From the NCBI RefSeq assembly GCF_002161355.1, contig NZ_NFHL01000001.1, positions 248,001-312,000 of the forward strand: a stretch of DNA of 64,000 nucleotides, read 5' to 3'. Under the pieces are notes generated by a model, which was not told where the DNA came from, did not search any database, and saw only the letters and a list, made by a program, of their open reading frames with translations. A program made the position numbers and the translations under genes. This DNA comes from Lachnoclostridium sp. An76 (GTDB lineage Bacteria; Bacillota; Clostridia; Lachnospirales; Lachnospiraceae). This document shows positions 32,978 to 42,133 of the stretch, piece by piece. Position 1 is the first letter of the stretch. The number at the start of each line of letters is the position of its first letter.

Positions 32978-35896
32978 TTACTTTCTCTCAGTCTCGACCA
33001 TCTTGTAAGCCTCGACCTCGTCGCCTTCTTTGATGTCATTATAATTCTCAAATACAAAGCCGCACTCATATCCGGCTCTTACTTCCTTCACATCGTCCTT
33101 GAATCTCTTCAGGGATGCCAGCGGTCCGTCGAATACGACGATACCGTCGCGGATCAGGCGGACAGAACAGTTTCTCTCGAAGATACCGTCTTTGACATAT
33201 GCACCTGCGATCGTTCCCACGCCTGACGCCTTGAATGTCTGGCGCACTTCCGCGTGTCCCAGTACCTTCTCCTCAAAGACCGGATCGAGCATGCCCTTCA
33301 TGGCTGCCTCCACATCCTCGATGGCATTGTAGATGACTCTGTAAAGCCTCAGGTCCACGCCCTCTCTGTCCGCGATGTCTTTAGCAGTCGCATCCGGGCG
33401 GACATTGAAGCCGATGATGATGGCATTGGAAGCAGACGCCAGGATCACGTCGGATTCGTTGATCGCGCCTACGCCTCCGTGGATCACCTTTACAACGACT
33501 TCATCGTTGGACAGCTTTAAGAGGCTCTGCTTGAGCGCCTCTACAGAGCCCTGCACATCTGCCTTTACGACGATATTGAGCTCTTTTAAGTTACCTTCCT
33601 GGATCTGGCTGAACAGATCGTCAAGGGACATCCTGGACTTCGTCTCATCCAGGAGCTTCACCTTATTCTGTGCGATAAAGGTCTCCGCGAAGTTTCTCGC
33701 TTCCTTCTCTGAATCGCATCCCACAAACACCTCACCGGCATTCGGCACGTCATTCAGACCGAGGATCTCCACCGGCTGTGACGGACCTGCCTCTTTGACA
33801 CGCCTTCCCTTATCGTCCATCATCGCGCGGACACGTCCGTGCGCGCTTCCCGCTGCGATGGCGTCTCCTACGTGGAGTGTTCCCTTCTGTACGAGAACTG
33901 TTGCGACAGAACCTTTTCCTTTATCCAGCTCTGCCTCGATCACAAGACCTCTTGCCGCGCGGTTCGGGTTAGCCTTAAGCTCCATCACTTCCGCTGTCAG
34001 GAGGATCATCTCAAGCAGCTCCGGGATCCCTTCTTTTGTGTGCGCGGACACGGGGACAAAGATCGTGCTTCCGCCCCAGTCTTCCGGGATCAGCTCATAC
34101 TCTGTCAGCTCCTGTTTCACGCGCTCGATATTCGCGCTGGGCTTATCGATCTTGTTGATCGCTACGATGATCTCGACCCCTGCCGCTTTCGCGTGGTTGA
34201 TCGCCTCCACGGTCTGCGGCATCACGCCGTCGTCCGCAGCCACTACGAGGATCGCGATATCCGTGGAGTTTGCACCGCGCATACGCATTGCGGTGAACGC
34301 CTCATGTCCCGGCGTATCCAGGAAAGTGATCTTCTCTCCATTGACTTCCACCACATAAGCGCCGATATGCTGAGTGATGCCGCCTGCCTCGCGGTCAGTT
34401 ACGTTGGAGTGGCGGATCGCATCCAGGAGAGAGGTCTTGCCGTGGTCGACATGGCCCATGACACAGACGACCGGAGGACGTTTCACCATAGTGCTTTCGT
34501 CTTCCTCATCCTCTTTTAAGAGCTCTTCGATCACATCCACGACTTCCTCTTTCTCGCAGAGGACCTCAAATTCCATTGCGATCTCCTCTGCTGTATCAAA
34601 GTCGATCTCCTGGTTCACTGTCACGACTTTGCCCTGCATGAAGAGCTTCTTCACGATCACAGACGGCACGACCTTCATCTTATCCGCAAGCTCTTTGATC
34701 GTCAGGACTTCCGGGATCACGATCTGTTTGATCTTCTCCTCTTTCTTCTCCTCCTGCTTCTGCTGCGGCTTCTTCGCCTCTGCCACCTGTTTCTGCTTTC
34801 TGCCCTTCTTGCCTTTGCCGTCGAACGCCTCGTCTCTGTATTCTTTCTTCCTGTTGTCGCGCTCTTTATCTTTTGCCTTATTTCTCTGGCTCTTCTGCTG
34901 CTCTACCATCGGTGCGCCCACATCGTCCCTGCGGGAATCCCTGCGGTCGCCGCGCGGTCCGGATCCGTTCGGCCTCTGGTCCCGGCCGCCTCTTTCACCT
35001 CTGTCCCCTCTGTCAGAGCGCCCTCTTCCATCGCCGAAAGAGCGGCCTCCCTGGGGCCTGTCAGAGCGTCCCGGCCTGTCGGAGCGTGCTGTCCGGTCTC
35101 CTGACGAACGGCCTTCTCCCGCAGTCCTTCCCTGTCCCGCGCGTTCCGAACGGACAGGACGGTCTCCGGCCGGTCTGTCTGCGCGTGCCGGACGGTCTCC
35201 CTGCGGTCTGTCTGTCCGCGCCGGGCGGTCTCCGACCGGTCTGCCCTCGCCGGACGGGCGTGTGCCCTGAGCCGGACGCTCCGCACGTACCGGACGGTCT
35301 CCTGACAGCCTGCTCTCTCCCGCCGGACGCTCCTCTCCTGCCGGGCGCGCACCGGCAGCCGGACGTGTTCCGCTCTGCACTGCTCTCTCCGGGCGTACCG
35401 GACGCTCTCCTGCCGGACGTCCCTCGCCCGCGGGACGCGCTCCCTGTGCCGGACGTGTTCCTGGCTGTCCCGGGCGGACTCCCTGTGCCGGACGGTTCCC
35501 CGGCTGTCCCGGGCGTGCTCCCTGCGCCGGACGGCTGCCCGGCTGTCCCTGACGCGCAGGATGCTGCTGTGCCGGACGGCTGCCCTGGATACGGCGGCTG
35601 TCACGGGAATTCTGGGGACGGATGACAAAGGCCAGATTTTTCTTCTTCGGCGCCGCCTCCTTTGCATCAGCAGACTCTGCTTTCACACTGTCTGTCTTTG
35701 ACTCTTCTTCCTTTTTCAGCTCCTGTTTCGCCGCTTTATTCCCGGAATGCTCTCTGCGGATTTCTTCCGCCACGCTGTCTTCCAGGGAACTCATATGATT
35801 TTTCACCTCTACATTTTTCTTCTGCAGGATCTCAATGAGTTCCTTATTATCTATCCCGAGCTCTTTCGCAAGCTCATGTACCCTCATTTTTGTCAT
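32978..35896 (-). CDS. infB: translation initiation factor IF-2
   Basis: 972 residues. The N-terminal IF2_N helix bundle (about 3-52) is followed by a charged region and then an unusually long Arg/Gly/Pro/Asp low-complexity stretch (about 100-325). A Lys-rich region and a second IF2_N domain (about 395-445) precede the GTPase domain: [12 protein letters not shown] (about 480), [14 protein letters not shown]. Domains II, III and C2 complete it. It brings initiator tRNA to the 30S subunit. The coding repeats (34922-35599) explain long open antisense frames, which are not genes. Confidence 0.97.
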   Translation of the reverse strand: MTKMRVHELAKELGIDNKELIEILQKKNVEVKNHMSSLEDSVAEEIRREHSGNKAAKQELKKEEESKTDSVKAESADAKEAAPKKKNLAFVIRPQNSRDSRRIQGSRPAQQHPARQGQPGSRPAQGARPGQPGNRPAQGVRPGQPGTRPAQGARPAGEGRPAGERPVRPERAVQSGTRPAAGARPAGEERPAGESRLSGDRPVRAERPAQGTRPSGEGRPVGDRPARTDRPQGDRPARADRPAGDRPVRSERAGQGRTAGEGRSSGDRTARSDRPGRSDRPQGGRSFGDGRGRSDRGDRGERGGRDQRPNGSGPRGDRRDSRRDDVGAPMVEQQKSQRNKAKDKERDNRKKEYRDEAFDGKGKKGRKQKQVAEAKKPQQKQEEKKEEKIKQIVIPEVLTIKELADKMKVVPSVIVKKLFMQGKVVTVNQEIDFDTAEEIAMEFEVLCEKEEVVDVIEELLKEDEEDESTMVKRPPVVCVMGHVDHGKTSLLDAIRHSNVTDREAGGITQHIGAYVVEVNGEKITFLDTPGHEAFTAMRMRGANSTDIAILVVAADDGVMPQTVEAINHAKAAGVEIIVAINKIDKPSANIERVKQELTEYELIPEDWGGSTIFVPVSAHTKEGIPELLEMILLTAEVMELKANPNRAARGLVIEAELDKGKGSVATVLVQKGTLHVGDAIAAGSAHGRVRAMMDDKGRRVKEAGPSQPVEILGLNDVPNAGEVFVGCDSEKEARNFAETFIAQNKVKLLDETKSRMSLDDLFSQIQEGNLKELNIVVKADVQGSVEALKQSLLKLSNDEVVVKVIHGGVGAINESDVILASASNAIIIGFNVRPDATAKDIADREGVDLRLYRVIYNAIEDVEAAMKGMLDPVFEEKVLGHAEVRQTFKASGVGTIAGAYVKDGIFERNCSVRLIRDGIVVFDGPLASLKRFKDDVKEVRAGYECGFVFENYNDIKEGDEVEAYKMVETERK
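34922..35599 (-). repeat. degenerate Arg/Gly/Pro repeat tract within infB
   Basis: About 225 codons rich in RPAQGARP-, RPAGERP- and [14 protein letters not shown] units. The DNA shows many near-repeats of a 12-30 bp GGACG/CCGGCG-rich unit, so the tract should vary in length between strains by recombination or slippage. Confidence 0.85.
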
Positions 35897-35903
35897 ATTT
35901 CAA

Positions 35904-36236
35904 CTACCTCCTATATGCAATATCCTCTCGGTTTTTAAGCTCTTTTAGAATCCCGTCTGCAAATCCTTCGTCCAATATCGCCAGAGATGCACGGAATTCT
36001 TTTCCCATTGCATGCCCTAAGGTATCTTTATCTCCGTAAAAACAAATTGGAACTCTGTAAAATTTACACATATCCCGAAATTTCTTTTTTGTGTTCTCCG
36101 ATGCGTCAGACGCCACGATCACGAGCTTTGCTTTTCCTGCCTTTGTCTCATTCTCTGTCATCATCTCGCCGCTCGTGCATCTCCCAGCCTTCATCGAGAG
36201 TCCGATCAGGGACAGGACCTTATCTCTATTCGCCAA
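35904..36236 (-). CDS. ribosomal L7Ae/L30e/S12e-family RNA-binding protein (YlxQ)
   Basis: 110 residues of the L7Ae fold: SLIGLSMKAGRCTSGEM, KLVIVASDASENTKKK and the LGHAMGKEFRASLAILD end. Such proteins bind kink-turn RNA and accompany infB in Firmicutes. TTG at 36236 is preferred because GGAG lies 10 nt upstream and the frame overlaps the ylxR stop in the usual coupled way; the ATG at 36266 would place the ribosome site only 3 nt away. Confidence 0.88.
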   Translation of the reverse strand: MANRDKVLSLIGLSMKAGRCTSGEMMTENETKAGKAKLVIVASDASENTKKKFRDMCKFYRVPICFYGDKDTLGHAMGKEFRASLAILDEGFADGILKELKNREDIAYRR

Positions 36237-36501
36237 TCTCGCCCATCTCCTTTTCCAGTCTCTCATATACCTCCTGGGGGATCTCCTGTTTAAAGGAGCG
36301 CTCCAGCCCTTTGCTCTTTGCCGCCTTCCGGAAACATTCCACGGACCTGCACAGATACGCGCCGCGCCCGTTTTTCTTCCCTTCTGCGTCTACGACAAAG
36401 CTGCCTTCCTCTGTGCGCAGGATCCGCATCAGCTCTTTCTTCGGCTTCATCTCACCGCAGCCCACACATTTTCTCATCGGGATCTTTTTCTTTACTGCCA
36501 A
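36226..36501 (-). CDS. YlxR family protein (RNase P modulator RnpM, DUF448)
   Basis: 91 residues. KCVGCGEMKPKKELMRI and NGRGAYLCRSVECF are the typical RNA-binding DUF448 motifs, with Cys pairs. The family has been linked to RNase P control in Firmicutes. It overlaps the next gene by 11 nt. Confidence 0.92.
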   Translation of the reverse strand: MAVKKKIPMRKCVGCGEMKPKKELMRILRTEEGSFVVDAEGKKNGRGAYLCRSVECFRKAAKSKGLERSFKQEIPQEVYERLEKEMGEIGE

Positions 36502-36527
36502 ATGATTCCACTCCTTCAGACTCTTGC

Positions 36528-37781
36528 TTAGTTCTCTGTCTCGACGAACTCGATCCCGTCCGGATCATCCTGTCCGTCCGCCCCCTCGTAGTCCCCGTCA
36601 TATCCGCTGTCATCATAATCATCGTAATCTTCATCATAGCCGTCGTATGCGCCGTCACCAGCGTACTCGTCCTCGTAGTCGCCGGTGTAGCCTTCCTCAC
36701 CCATGAGTCCCATCTGCTCCATGTAATTCTCCGGAAGGTCTCCCGCCTCGATCGCCTGAGTCTCGCTCTTGATATCGATCTTATATCCGGTAAGGCGCGC
36801 CGCCAGTCTTGCGTTCTGCCCTTCTTTTCCGATCGCAAGGGAAAGCTGGTAATCCGGCACGATCACGCTCGCCACTTTTTCCTCCGGGTCAGCCATTACG
36901 GAAATGACCTTCGCCGGGCTCAGCGCGTTTTCGATCAGAAGCGCCGGGTTCTCATCCCAGTTGATGATATCGATCTTTTCCCCGCGCAGCTCCTGGACTA
37001 CCGCATTGACCCTGGAACCGTTCATGCCGACGCAGGCGCCGACCGGATCTACGTTCGGGTCATTGGACCACACTGCCATCTTTGTACGGGACCCGGCCTC
37101 GCGGGCAATGCTCTTGATCTCCACGATGCCTTCCCTCACCTCAGCGACCTCCGCCTCGAACAGACGCTTCACCAGCTCCGGGTGCGTGCGGGATACGAGG
37201 ATCTTCGGTCCCTTCGGCGTGTTCTTGACTTCCACCACGTACAGTTTGATGCGTTCTGTGGGCTTAAACACCTCGCCTTTTACCTGCTCATTCTCCGTGA
37301 GCATTGCGTCAGCCCTTCCAAGGTTGATGCTGATATTTTTCCCTACATAGCGCTGGACGATACCGGTGACGATATCCTTCTCTTTCTCAAAATACTGGTC
37401 AAATACGACTTTTCTCTCTTCCTCGCGGATCTTCTGGAGGATCAGGTTCTTCGCATTCTGTGTGGCGATGCGCCCGAATTCTTTGGACTGTACCGGGATC
37501 TGAGCCACATCTCCGATCTGGAGCGCGGAATCGATCTTCTCCGCATCTTCAAGACTGATCTCCAGCGCAGGCTCTGTCACTTCCTCAACGACTTTCTTCT
37601 CCGCGTACACTGCGTAATCGCATGTCTCCCTGTCCATGATGACCTTGATATTCTCCGCTGTGCCGAAATGGTTCTTGCAGGCGCTGATCAGTGAATTCTC
37701 GATGGCATCCATCATCACATCTCTGCTGATGTTCTTCTCTTTCTCAAGGATCGTCAATGCTTCCATTAACTCTGTGTTCAT
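36528..37781 (-). CDS. nusA: transcription termination/antitermination factor NusA
   Basis: 417 residues. N-terminal RNA-polymerase-binding domain (about 1-125), S1 domain (IVTGIVQRYVGKNISINLG), then KH1 and KH2 (GACVGMNGSRVNAV; IGKEGQNARLAARLTGYKIDI). The C-terminal 65 residues are highly acidic and rich in Tyr, Gly and Asp, unlike the short end of typical Firmicutes NusA. It controls pausing and hairpin termination. It is the second gene of the operon after rimP. Confidence 0.96.
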   Translation of the reverse strand: MNTELMEALTILEKEKNISRDVMMDAIENSLISACKNHFGTAENIKVIMDRETCDYAVYAEKKVVEEVTEPALEISLEDAEKIDSALQIGDVAQIPVQSKEFGRIATQNAKNLILQKIREEERKVVFDQYFEKEKDIVTGIVQRYVGKNISINLGRADAMLTENEQVKGEVFKPTERIKLYVVEVKNTPKGPKILVSRTHPELVKRLFEAEVAEVREGIVEIKSIAREAGSRTKMAVWSNDPNVDPVGACVGMNGSRVNAVVQELRGEKIDIINWDENPALLIENALSPAKVISVMADPEEKVASVIVPDYQLSLAIGKEGQNARLAARLTGYKIDIKSETQAIEAGDLPENYMEQMGLMGEEGYTGDYEDEYAGDGAYDGYDEDYDDYDDSGYDGDYEGADGQDDPDGIEFVETEN

Positions 37782-37800
37782 TTTTTCCTTCCTCCTAATA

Positions 37801-38268
37801 TTAAAAATCCAAAGCCAGACGGATCAGGCCGATGTCCGCCCTCTCAAATGTCTGTTCCGTATCATCTTCATATGCGATGGTAACAGTATTTTCATCATAT
37901 GCCTTCAATATGCCGGTGAATTCCTTCTGCCGGTCGATCACCCGGTATGTGCGGATCTCCACCTCTTCGCCCAGGCTCCTCTTAAAATCCTTTTCCTTCT
38001 TAAGCGGTCTCCCGAGTCCCGGGGAACTCACTTCAAACACATAGGAATCCGGGATGTAATCCTTCTCATCCAAAATATCTGAGAACTGCCTGCTGACCGC
38101 CTCGCAGTCATCCACTGTGATGCCGCCGGGCTTGTCGATATACGCGCGCAGGTACCAGGTCCCGCCCTCCTTGACATACTCCACATCCACCAGCTCAAAG
38201 CCCAGAGCTGAGACGATCGGCTCTAACAGTTCTTCTGTTTTCTGTTCGTACTCTTCTCTCTTCGACAC
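37801..38268 (-). CDS. rimP: ribosome maturation factor RimP
   Basis: 155 residues. It starts at GTG 38268 with GGAAG upstream; an in-frame ATG at 38295 and the longer ORF to 38433 would enter the leader hairpin. Family motifs: LGFELVDVEYVKEGGTWYLR, VDDCEAVSRQFSDILD, YVFEVSSPGLGRPLKKEKDF. It aids 30S assembly. It is the first gene of the nusA-infB operon. Confidence 0.94.
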   Translation of the reverse strand: MSKREEYEQKTEELLEPIVSALGFELVDVEYVKEGGTWYLRAYIDKPGGITVDDCEAVSRQFSDILDEKDYIPDSYVFEVSSPGLGRPLKKEKDFKRSLGEEVEIRTYRVIDRQKEFTGILKAYDENTVTIAYEDDTEQTFERADIGLIRLALDF

Positions 38269-38348
38269 ACTATACTTCCTTTCCCTGTTTACTGCCATGC
38301 TTTCAACGGCATAATGGCACACCCCTCTCGGAGTTTCCCACACCAACA

Positions 38349-38378
38349 AAGAAGAGTGAACTTTCGTCCACTCTTCTG
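38349..38378 (-). promoter_or_regulatory. hairpin in the rimP-nusA leader (possible attenuator)
   Basis: Minus strand: AGAAGAGTG and CACTCTTCT arms with an inner GAC/GTT pairing around a GAAA loop, followed by TTTGTT. It lies about 30 nt after the promoter and about 80 nt before rimP. It could let NusA control its own operon; inference. Confidence 0.6.
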
Positions 38379-38404
38379 CCGGAATCTTTATGTAACTGTC
38401 TGTC

Positions 38405-38433
38405 AGTATAACACTTATTTTCCCATAGTGCAA
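38405..38433 (-). promoter_or_regulatory. promoter of the rimP-nusA-infB operon
   Basis: Minus strand: -35 TTGCAC (38428-38433), 17-bp spacer, -10 TATACT (38405-38410). Confidence 0.83.
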
Positions 38434-38467
38434 GACATTTAGCCGAATTTACCTAAATTTGCCCAAA

Positions 38468-39277
38468 TCAGAAAAAATCTTTCTTCTTAATGATCCTGCC
38501 CCCGGTATAAAGCATGACAGCTGTCAGCGGTATACATACCGCCAGACACTGCGCTGCATTCACGCCGCTCCCGGCAAAGCGTTCATAGCGGAGCAGCATC
38601 AGGTAATTAAAAATCAATAGCGGCAATCGAAAAAACGCGGAACCCGCCAGTACCGCCACTGGCACAATAAATCCTGCCACAGCATTGATCATGACGGACA
38701 GCACACACTGAACAGATGCAATGGTATTCATGACGACAAGAGACAGAACCGCCAGTCCCATGACAAGCCCCGCTGTGTTTATCTCCTTCAGCATCAATCC
38801 ATTGTATTCCCATTGGAGTTCTGTATTGTTCCCGTTTATCTCAGCGCCTGAAAAAATGCCGAATATAAGGAAGCCCAGAAAAGAAACCGCAAGAAATACG
38901 GCTGATTCCAGAAAAATACCGCCCATGCATGACATCCACCAATGTCCCCTTGTCTTTTTCCGCAGCAGGATCTGCTGCTGGTACTTAGAGAAGCTGCTGC
39001 TGATCCTCTTACCCGTGACCGCGAAAAAATAGATGAAATACAGGGACCACAATGCCGGAATATTAAATGGCTGCTGCGCAGACCTCTCATACGGCAGTTC
39101 TCCTTTATAAAACTCAACCACATAATCCGCCACGGACAGCCCGATCTCTTCTCCGCGCATCTGCTCCAGCGCCTGGATATTTATCTGAAAAAAACGGCAC
39201 GAGATCAGTACAATGCACAACGGAACCAGATACATCCAAATATGCGGCACCGACATAGCCTTTTTAATCTTCCTCAC
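38468..39277 (-). CDS. ABC-2-like membrane protein, third permease-type protein of the secreted-protein cluster
   Basis: 269 residues with about six helices and a first extracytoplasmic loop of about 40 residues. The cytoplasmic stretch FSKYQQQILLRKKTRGHWW resembles the YRSRKKMFRKQ stretch of the permease at 40492, suggesting common descent. GTG start with GGGGGA upstream. It is the last gene of the cluster. Its role beside two other permease-type proteins is unclear; it may be an accessory membrane subunit. Confidence 0.8.
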   Translation of the reverse strand: MRKIKKAMSVPHIWMYLVPLCIVLISCRFFQINIQALEQMRGEEIGLSVADYVVEFYKGELPYERSAQQPFNIPALWSLYFIYFFAVTGKRISSSFSKYQQQILLRKKTRGHWWMSCMGGIFLESAVFLAVSFLGFLIFGIFSGAEINGNNTELQWEYNGLMLKEINTAGLVMGLAVLSLVVMNTIASVQCVLSVMINAVAGFIVPVAVLAGSAFFRLPLLIFNYLMLLRYERFAGSGVNAAQCLAVCIPLTAVMLYTGGRIIKKKDFF

Positions 39278-39293
39278 ATTATCCCCCTGTTTT

Positions 39294-39836
39294 CTATAAT
39301 TCCAAAATCGACTTTACCGGATATGACGAAAATGTCAGCCAAAATTCCCGGCTGTCGATCTCTTTCCACTGCCGGTCTGTAAACTGATATTTCAAAATCT
39401 CAAAAAGATATGAAGTCTCTATCTTCTGCCCCGGTTCAAGCTGCGGTACCGCAGAACCATATTTCTCCATGTCCGTGCTCCCGAGAAGACTGTTGATCGA
39501 CGCAGAATACCCGAATGTCTCCAGGTTCAGTGCTGTCAGGTCACACTGTATCGACTCATCTGTCCTATTTTCCAGAGTAACAGAAACTTCTCTGAGTTCC
39601 GCATCCAGGAAGGGCTCTTCCCCTCGCTTCTCATAGAGCGCTTCCCGTTCTTCTTCTGATAGTATCTCCCATCCCGTCACGGTAAGAAAGACTCCGTCCC
39701 GGATCTCCACTTCCTGCCCGGCCTTCGTCCGCTCTATGGACGGCGCCGGATATTTCCGGTTGATCCGGAGATACCCTGCTGTAAAAATAGCAGCCAGTAT
39801 TACAACCAGTACGACTGCTGTCACTCTCTTTTTCAT
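39294..39836 (-). CDS. membrane-anchored extracytoplasmic protein (DUF5028/DUF4352-like)
   Basis: 180 residues. A signal anchor (about 4-22) is followed by an immunoglobulin-like beta domain (about 40-175): VTLENRTDESIQCDLTALNLE and LEPGQKIETSYLFEI recall the DUF4352/telokin-like fold of surface proteins in ABC-transporter clusters. It resembles in layout the 246-residue protein at 42134. It may shield or present the ABC substrate on the cell surface; inference. Confidence 0.78.
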   Translation of the reverse strand: MKKRVTAVVLVVILAAIFTAGYLRINRKYPAPSIERTKAGQEVEIRDGVFLTVTGWEILSEEEREALYEKRGEEPFLDAELREVSVTLENRTDESIQCDLTALNLETFGYSASINSLLGSTDMEKYGSAVPQLEPGQKIETSYLFEILKYQFTDRQWKEIDSREFWLTFSSYPVKSILEL

Positions 39837-39845
39837 ATGCGTCTC

Positions 39846-40487
39846 CTATCCTGCAATATGCTCTTTGATCTCTCCCAGATCCATCCTGTAAATCTCATCA
39901 GCCGCTTCTTCCAGCAGTTCAGATGTATGGCAGGAGATGATCACCAATGCCCCCCGCTCCTTTTCTTCTTTTATGATCTCCCACAACCGTTTCTCGCTCT
40001 TTTCGTCCAGCGCATTTGCCGGCTCGTCCAATATGACAATGTCCGGCTTCTCCATAACCGCTGCCGCGATACCAAGCTTCTGTTTCATTCCGAGCGAATA
40101 GGTCCTGTACTTTTTGTCCATCACATCTTCCAGACCGACTCTTTTGACCGCATTGATGATTTCTTCCCGGCCGATGACCTTCTTAATAGATGCCAGCACC
40201 TCCAGATTTTGAAAACCAGTATACGAGTTCAGGAACCCGGGCTTTTCGATCAGGACGCCAATGCTTTTCGGAAATGAGATCTCTTTCCCCAATTCTTCTC
40301 CATTGATCACGACTTTCCCCGAGGTAGGAAGCACAAGCCCGCATATCACTCTCATAAGCATAGATTTACCGCACCCGTTCTTTCCCTGGAGCCCGTAGAC
40401 CCTTCCCCGGTCCATGGAAATCGTGATATTCTTTAAAACCTCTTCCGCGCCGATCTGCTTGCTGATATTTTCTATTTCTAAAAACAT
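39846..40487 (-). CDS. ABC transporter ATP-binding protein (BcrA/LanF-like)
   Basis: 213 residues. Walker A GKNGCGKS (about 36-43), TYSLGMKQKLGIAAAVM signature region, Walker B DIVILDEPANALD and switch histidine IISCHTSE match the short ATPases of bacitracin and lantibiotic self-protection systems. GGGGGA upstream of the ATG. It is preceded by two ABC-2-like permeases, giving the LanF-E-G content. Confidence 0.92.
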   Translation of the reverse strand: MFLEIENISKQIGAEEVLKNITISMDRGRVYGLQGKNGCGKSMLMRVICGLVLPTSGKVVINGEELGKEISFPKSIGVLIEKPGFLNSYTGFQNLEVLASIKKVIGREEIINAVKRVGLEDVMDKKYRTYSLGMKQKLGIAAAVMEKPDIVILDEPANALDEKSEKRLWEIIKEEKERGALVIISCHTSELLEEAADEIYRMDLGEIKEHIAG

Positions 40488-40491
40488 AGTT

Positions 40492-41283
40492 CTATTCCCC
40501 CGTATTCATTTCTCCGTATAAATCTATTTTTCTGATAAAACGCACTCCCACAGAATACTCTGCCAGGATTACAAGAATCCCCAGGAGAAAAGCTCCTCCC
40601 ATTTTCACAGGGGAGTCCCATGACGCTGTCTGGACTGAAAAAAACTGATAATACCCATCGAATCTCCAGGAAGATATAGCTGCCAGCAGTATGAGCAGGA
40701 TCCACAGAGCCGGCATATATTTGGGGCACCAGAACAGCGCTTCCATAAATATAAGGATCTGCACAAACTTCACAAGGTACATCACAAAAATCATCCCCAG
40801 GACCATGGGAAAGCTTACCTCTTCTACTCCTCCTGTCATCGAATAGTACAGGCTGTCGATCTGATCCCAGTTAATGAAGCTTTCCGTCATTGCCCGGGCA
40901 AACACCGTCTCTACCGCCAGCATGACCGTTGTAATTATAAATGCATATATGATCCCTTCCCGGATCTGCTTGCGGAACATCTTTTTCCGGCTTCTGTACC
41001 GCAGCAGCTGCTGGATGTTCAGACTTTCTCTGCTGGATTTCATGACAAAAAAAGTAAAGACCGGCAGCAGCATAATACCAAAGTTCCAGTGTCCCTGGAA
41101 CATGATCAATTCATCTGCCGCACAAAGTCTCACATGATAAAGCTGCAGATAAGATTCATATTGCCCATGGCAGCTCCAGTAAGCGCAGAACACGGTCCAC
41201 GCAAAGACCAGCGCCGACAGGCGCTGCTCCTTTCGCATTCCGTCAAGGACGCTCCGGATATGCCATTTTATATCAGAAAACAT
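40492..41283 (-). CDS. ABC-2-like permease (LanE/G-like) 2
   Basis: 263 residues, about six helices. An N-terminal cytoplasmic segment precedes the first helix (about 24-36), and a conserved stretch NIQQLLRYRSRKKMFRKQ is followed by helices to the end. It overlaps the preceding permease gene by 11 nt, so the pair is coupled. It probably forms the membrane channel with the permease at 41273 and is driven by the ATPase at 39846. Confidence 0.85.
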   Translation of the reverse strand: MFSDIKWHIRSVLDGMRKEQRLSALVFAWTVFCAYWSCHGQYESYLQLYHVRLCAADELIMFQGHWNFGIMLLPVFTFFVMKSSRESLNIQQLLRYRSRKKMFRKQIREGIIYAFIITTVMLAVETVFARAMTESFINWDQIDSLYYSMTGGVEEVSFPMVLGMIFVMYLVKFVQILIFMEALFWCPKYMPALWILLILLAAISSWRFDGYYQFFSVQTASWDSPVKMGGAFLLGILVILAEYSVGVRFIRKIDLYGEMNTGE

Positions 41284-42097
41284 CTTCCCGTTCTCCTTTG
41301 CGTGTGAAAATAAACCAGGAAGCCAGCAGCCCGACTGCCAGATAGATCAGGAAAACCCATGGATTAATGATCCCGCAGCCGGCTCGTCCCATATATACAA
41401 TGGAGTAATCCCATACCCCAAGAAGGCTGCATCCCACATGAATGATCAACTGGATGAAAAACGGGATCACTGCGATCACGATCTTATAGTCCGACAGGAA
41501 ACTGACTGCCAGTGTCAGACAGGCAAAGATCCCGCCGATCACAAAATCGATCAACAGAAAGATCAAAATATAAAGCAAAGGATGTGTAAAAAATATACTG
41601 CTGAACAGATGGGCCGGCGTAATCATGCTCCGGGTGTAGATTGTTGACGGCTGAAGATCCGGAACCAGCGTCATACAGCAAAGCAGATTCAGGAAAAGCG
41701 GGATCGCGACCGCTGCTCCTCCGGAAATAAAAGCCGAAAAATACTTTGCCTGCAAAAAGCCTTTTCTGCCGCAGCGGGTATAAATATTTTTGAGGAAACC
41801 GCTGTCTCCATCCGTAAAGTAAGATGTACCGAAAGGCAGCATCGCAAAGACCGGCACCAGAAGGAAATAGATAAATCCCTCTATATTTCCGCCGTTTCCC
41901 GCTATCCAGGTCTCTGAAACAACGGCCGGCTGAACTATCGGCCACTTTGCGAAATCCATAGCCTCATTTCTGAGGTAAACAGGGATCTGATCCCCGATCA
42001 CCTGTGCGGCCGATAATACGCAGCCGATCAAAACCGCCAGCAGCATGCCTTTGCTTGTAAATGCGCGTTTTAACTCTATTTTTAAAATGTCCTTCAT
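41273..42097 (-). CDS. ABC-2-like permease (LanE/G-like) 1
   Basis: 274 residues. It begins KDILKIELKRAFTSKGMLLAV, typical for ABC-2/LanG-like permeases, and has six helices with a large first outside loop (about 38-85). AGGAGA lies upstream of the ATG. Partner of the permease at 40492 and the ATPase at 39846. Confidence 0.87.
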   Translation of the reverse strand: MKDILKIELKRAFTSKGMLLAVLIGCVLSAAQVIGDQIPVYLRNEAMDFAKWPIVQPAVVSETWIAGNGGNIEGFIYFLLVPVFAMLPFGTSYFTDGDSGFLKNIYTRCGRKGFLQAKYFSAFISGGAAVAIPLFLNLLCCMTLVPDLQPSTIYTRSMITPAHLFSSIFFTHPLLYILIFLLIDFVIGGIFACLTLAVSFLSDYKIVIAVIPFFIQLIIHVGCSLLGVWDYSIVYMGRAGCGIINPWVFLIYLAVGLLASWFIFTRKGEREDVF

Positions 42098-42133
42098 ATT
42101 CTCTCCTGTATAAGCGGCTGAAGCCGCTGCACT

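Noticed and set aside
34922-35599. CRISPR array or tandem repeat element
   Set aside because: Units are irregular, in frame and code for the IF-2 linker.
34873-35625. Long open frames (up to 250 codons) on the + strand opposite infB
   Set aside because: They mirror the repetitive GC-rich infB coding tract and have Pro/Ala/Arg-only composition and no ribosome site.
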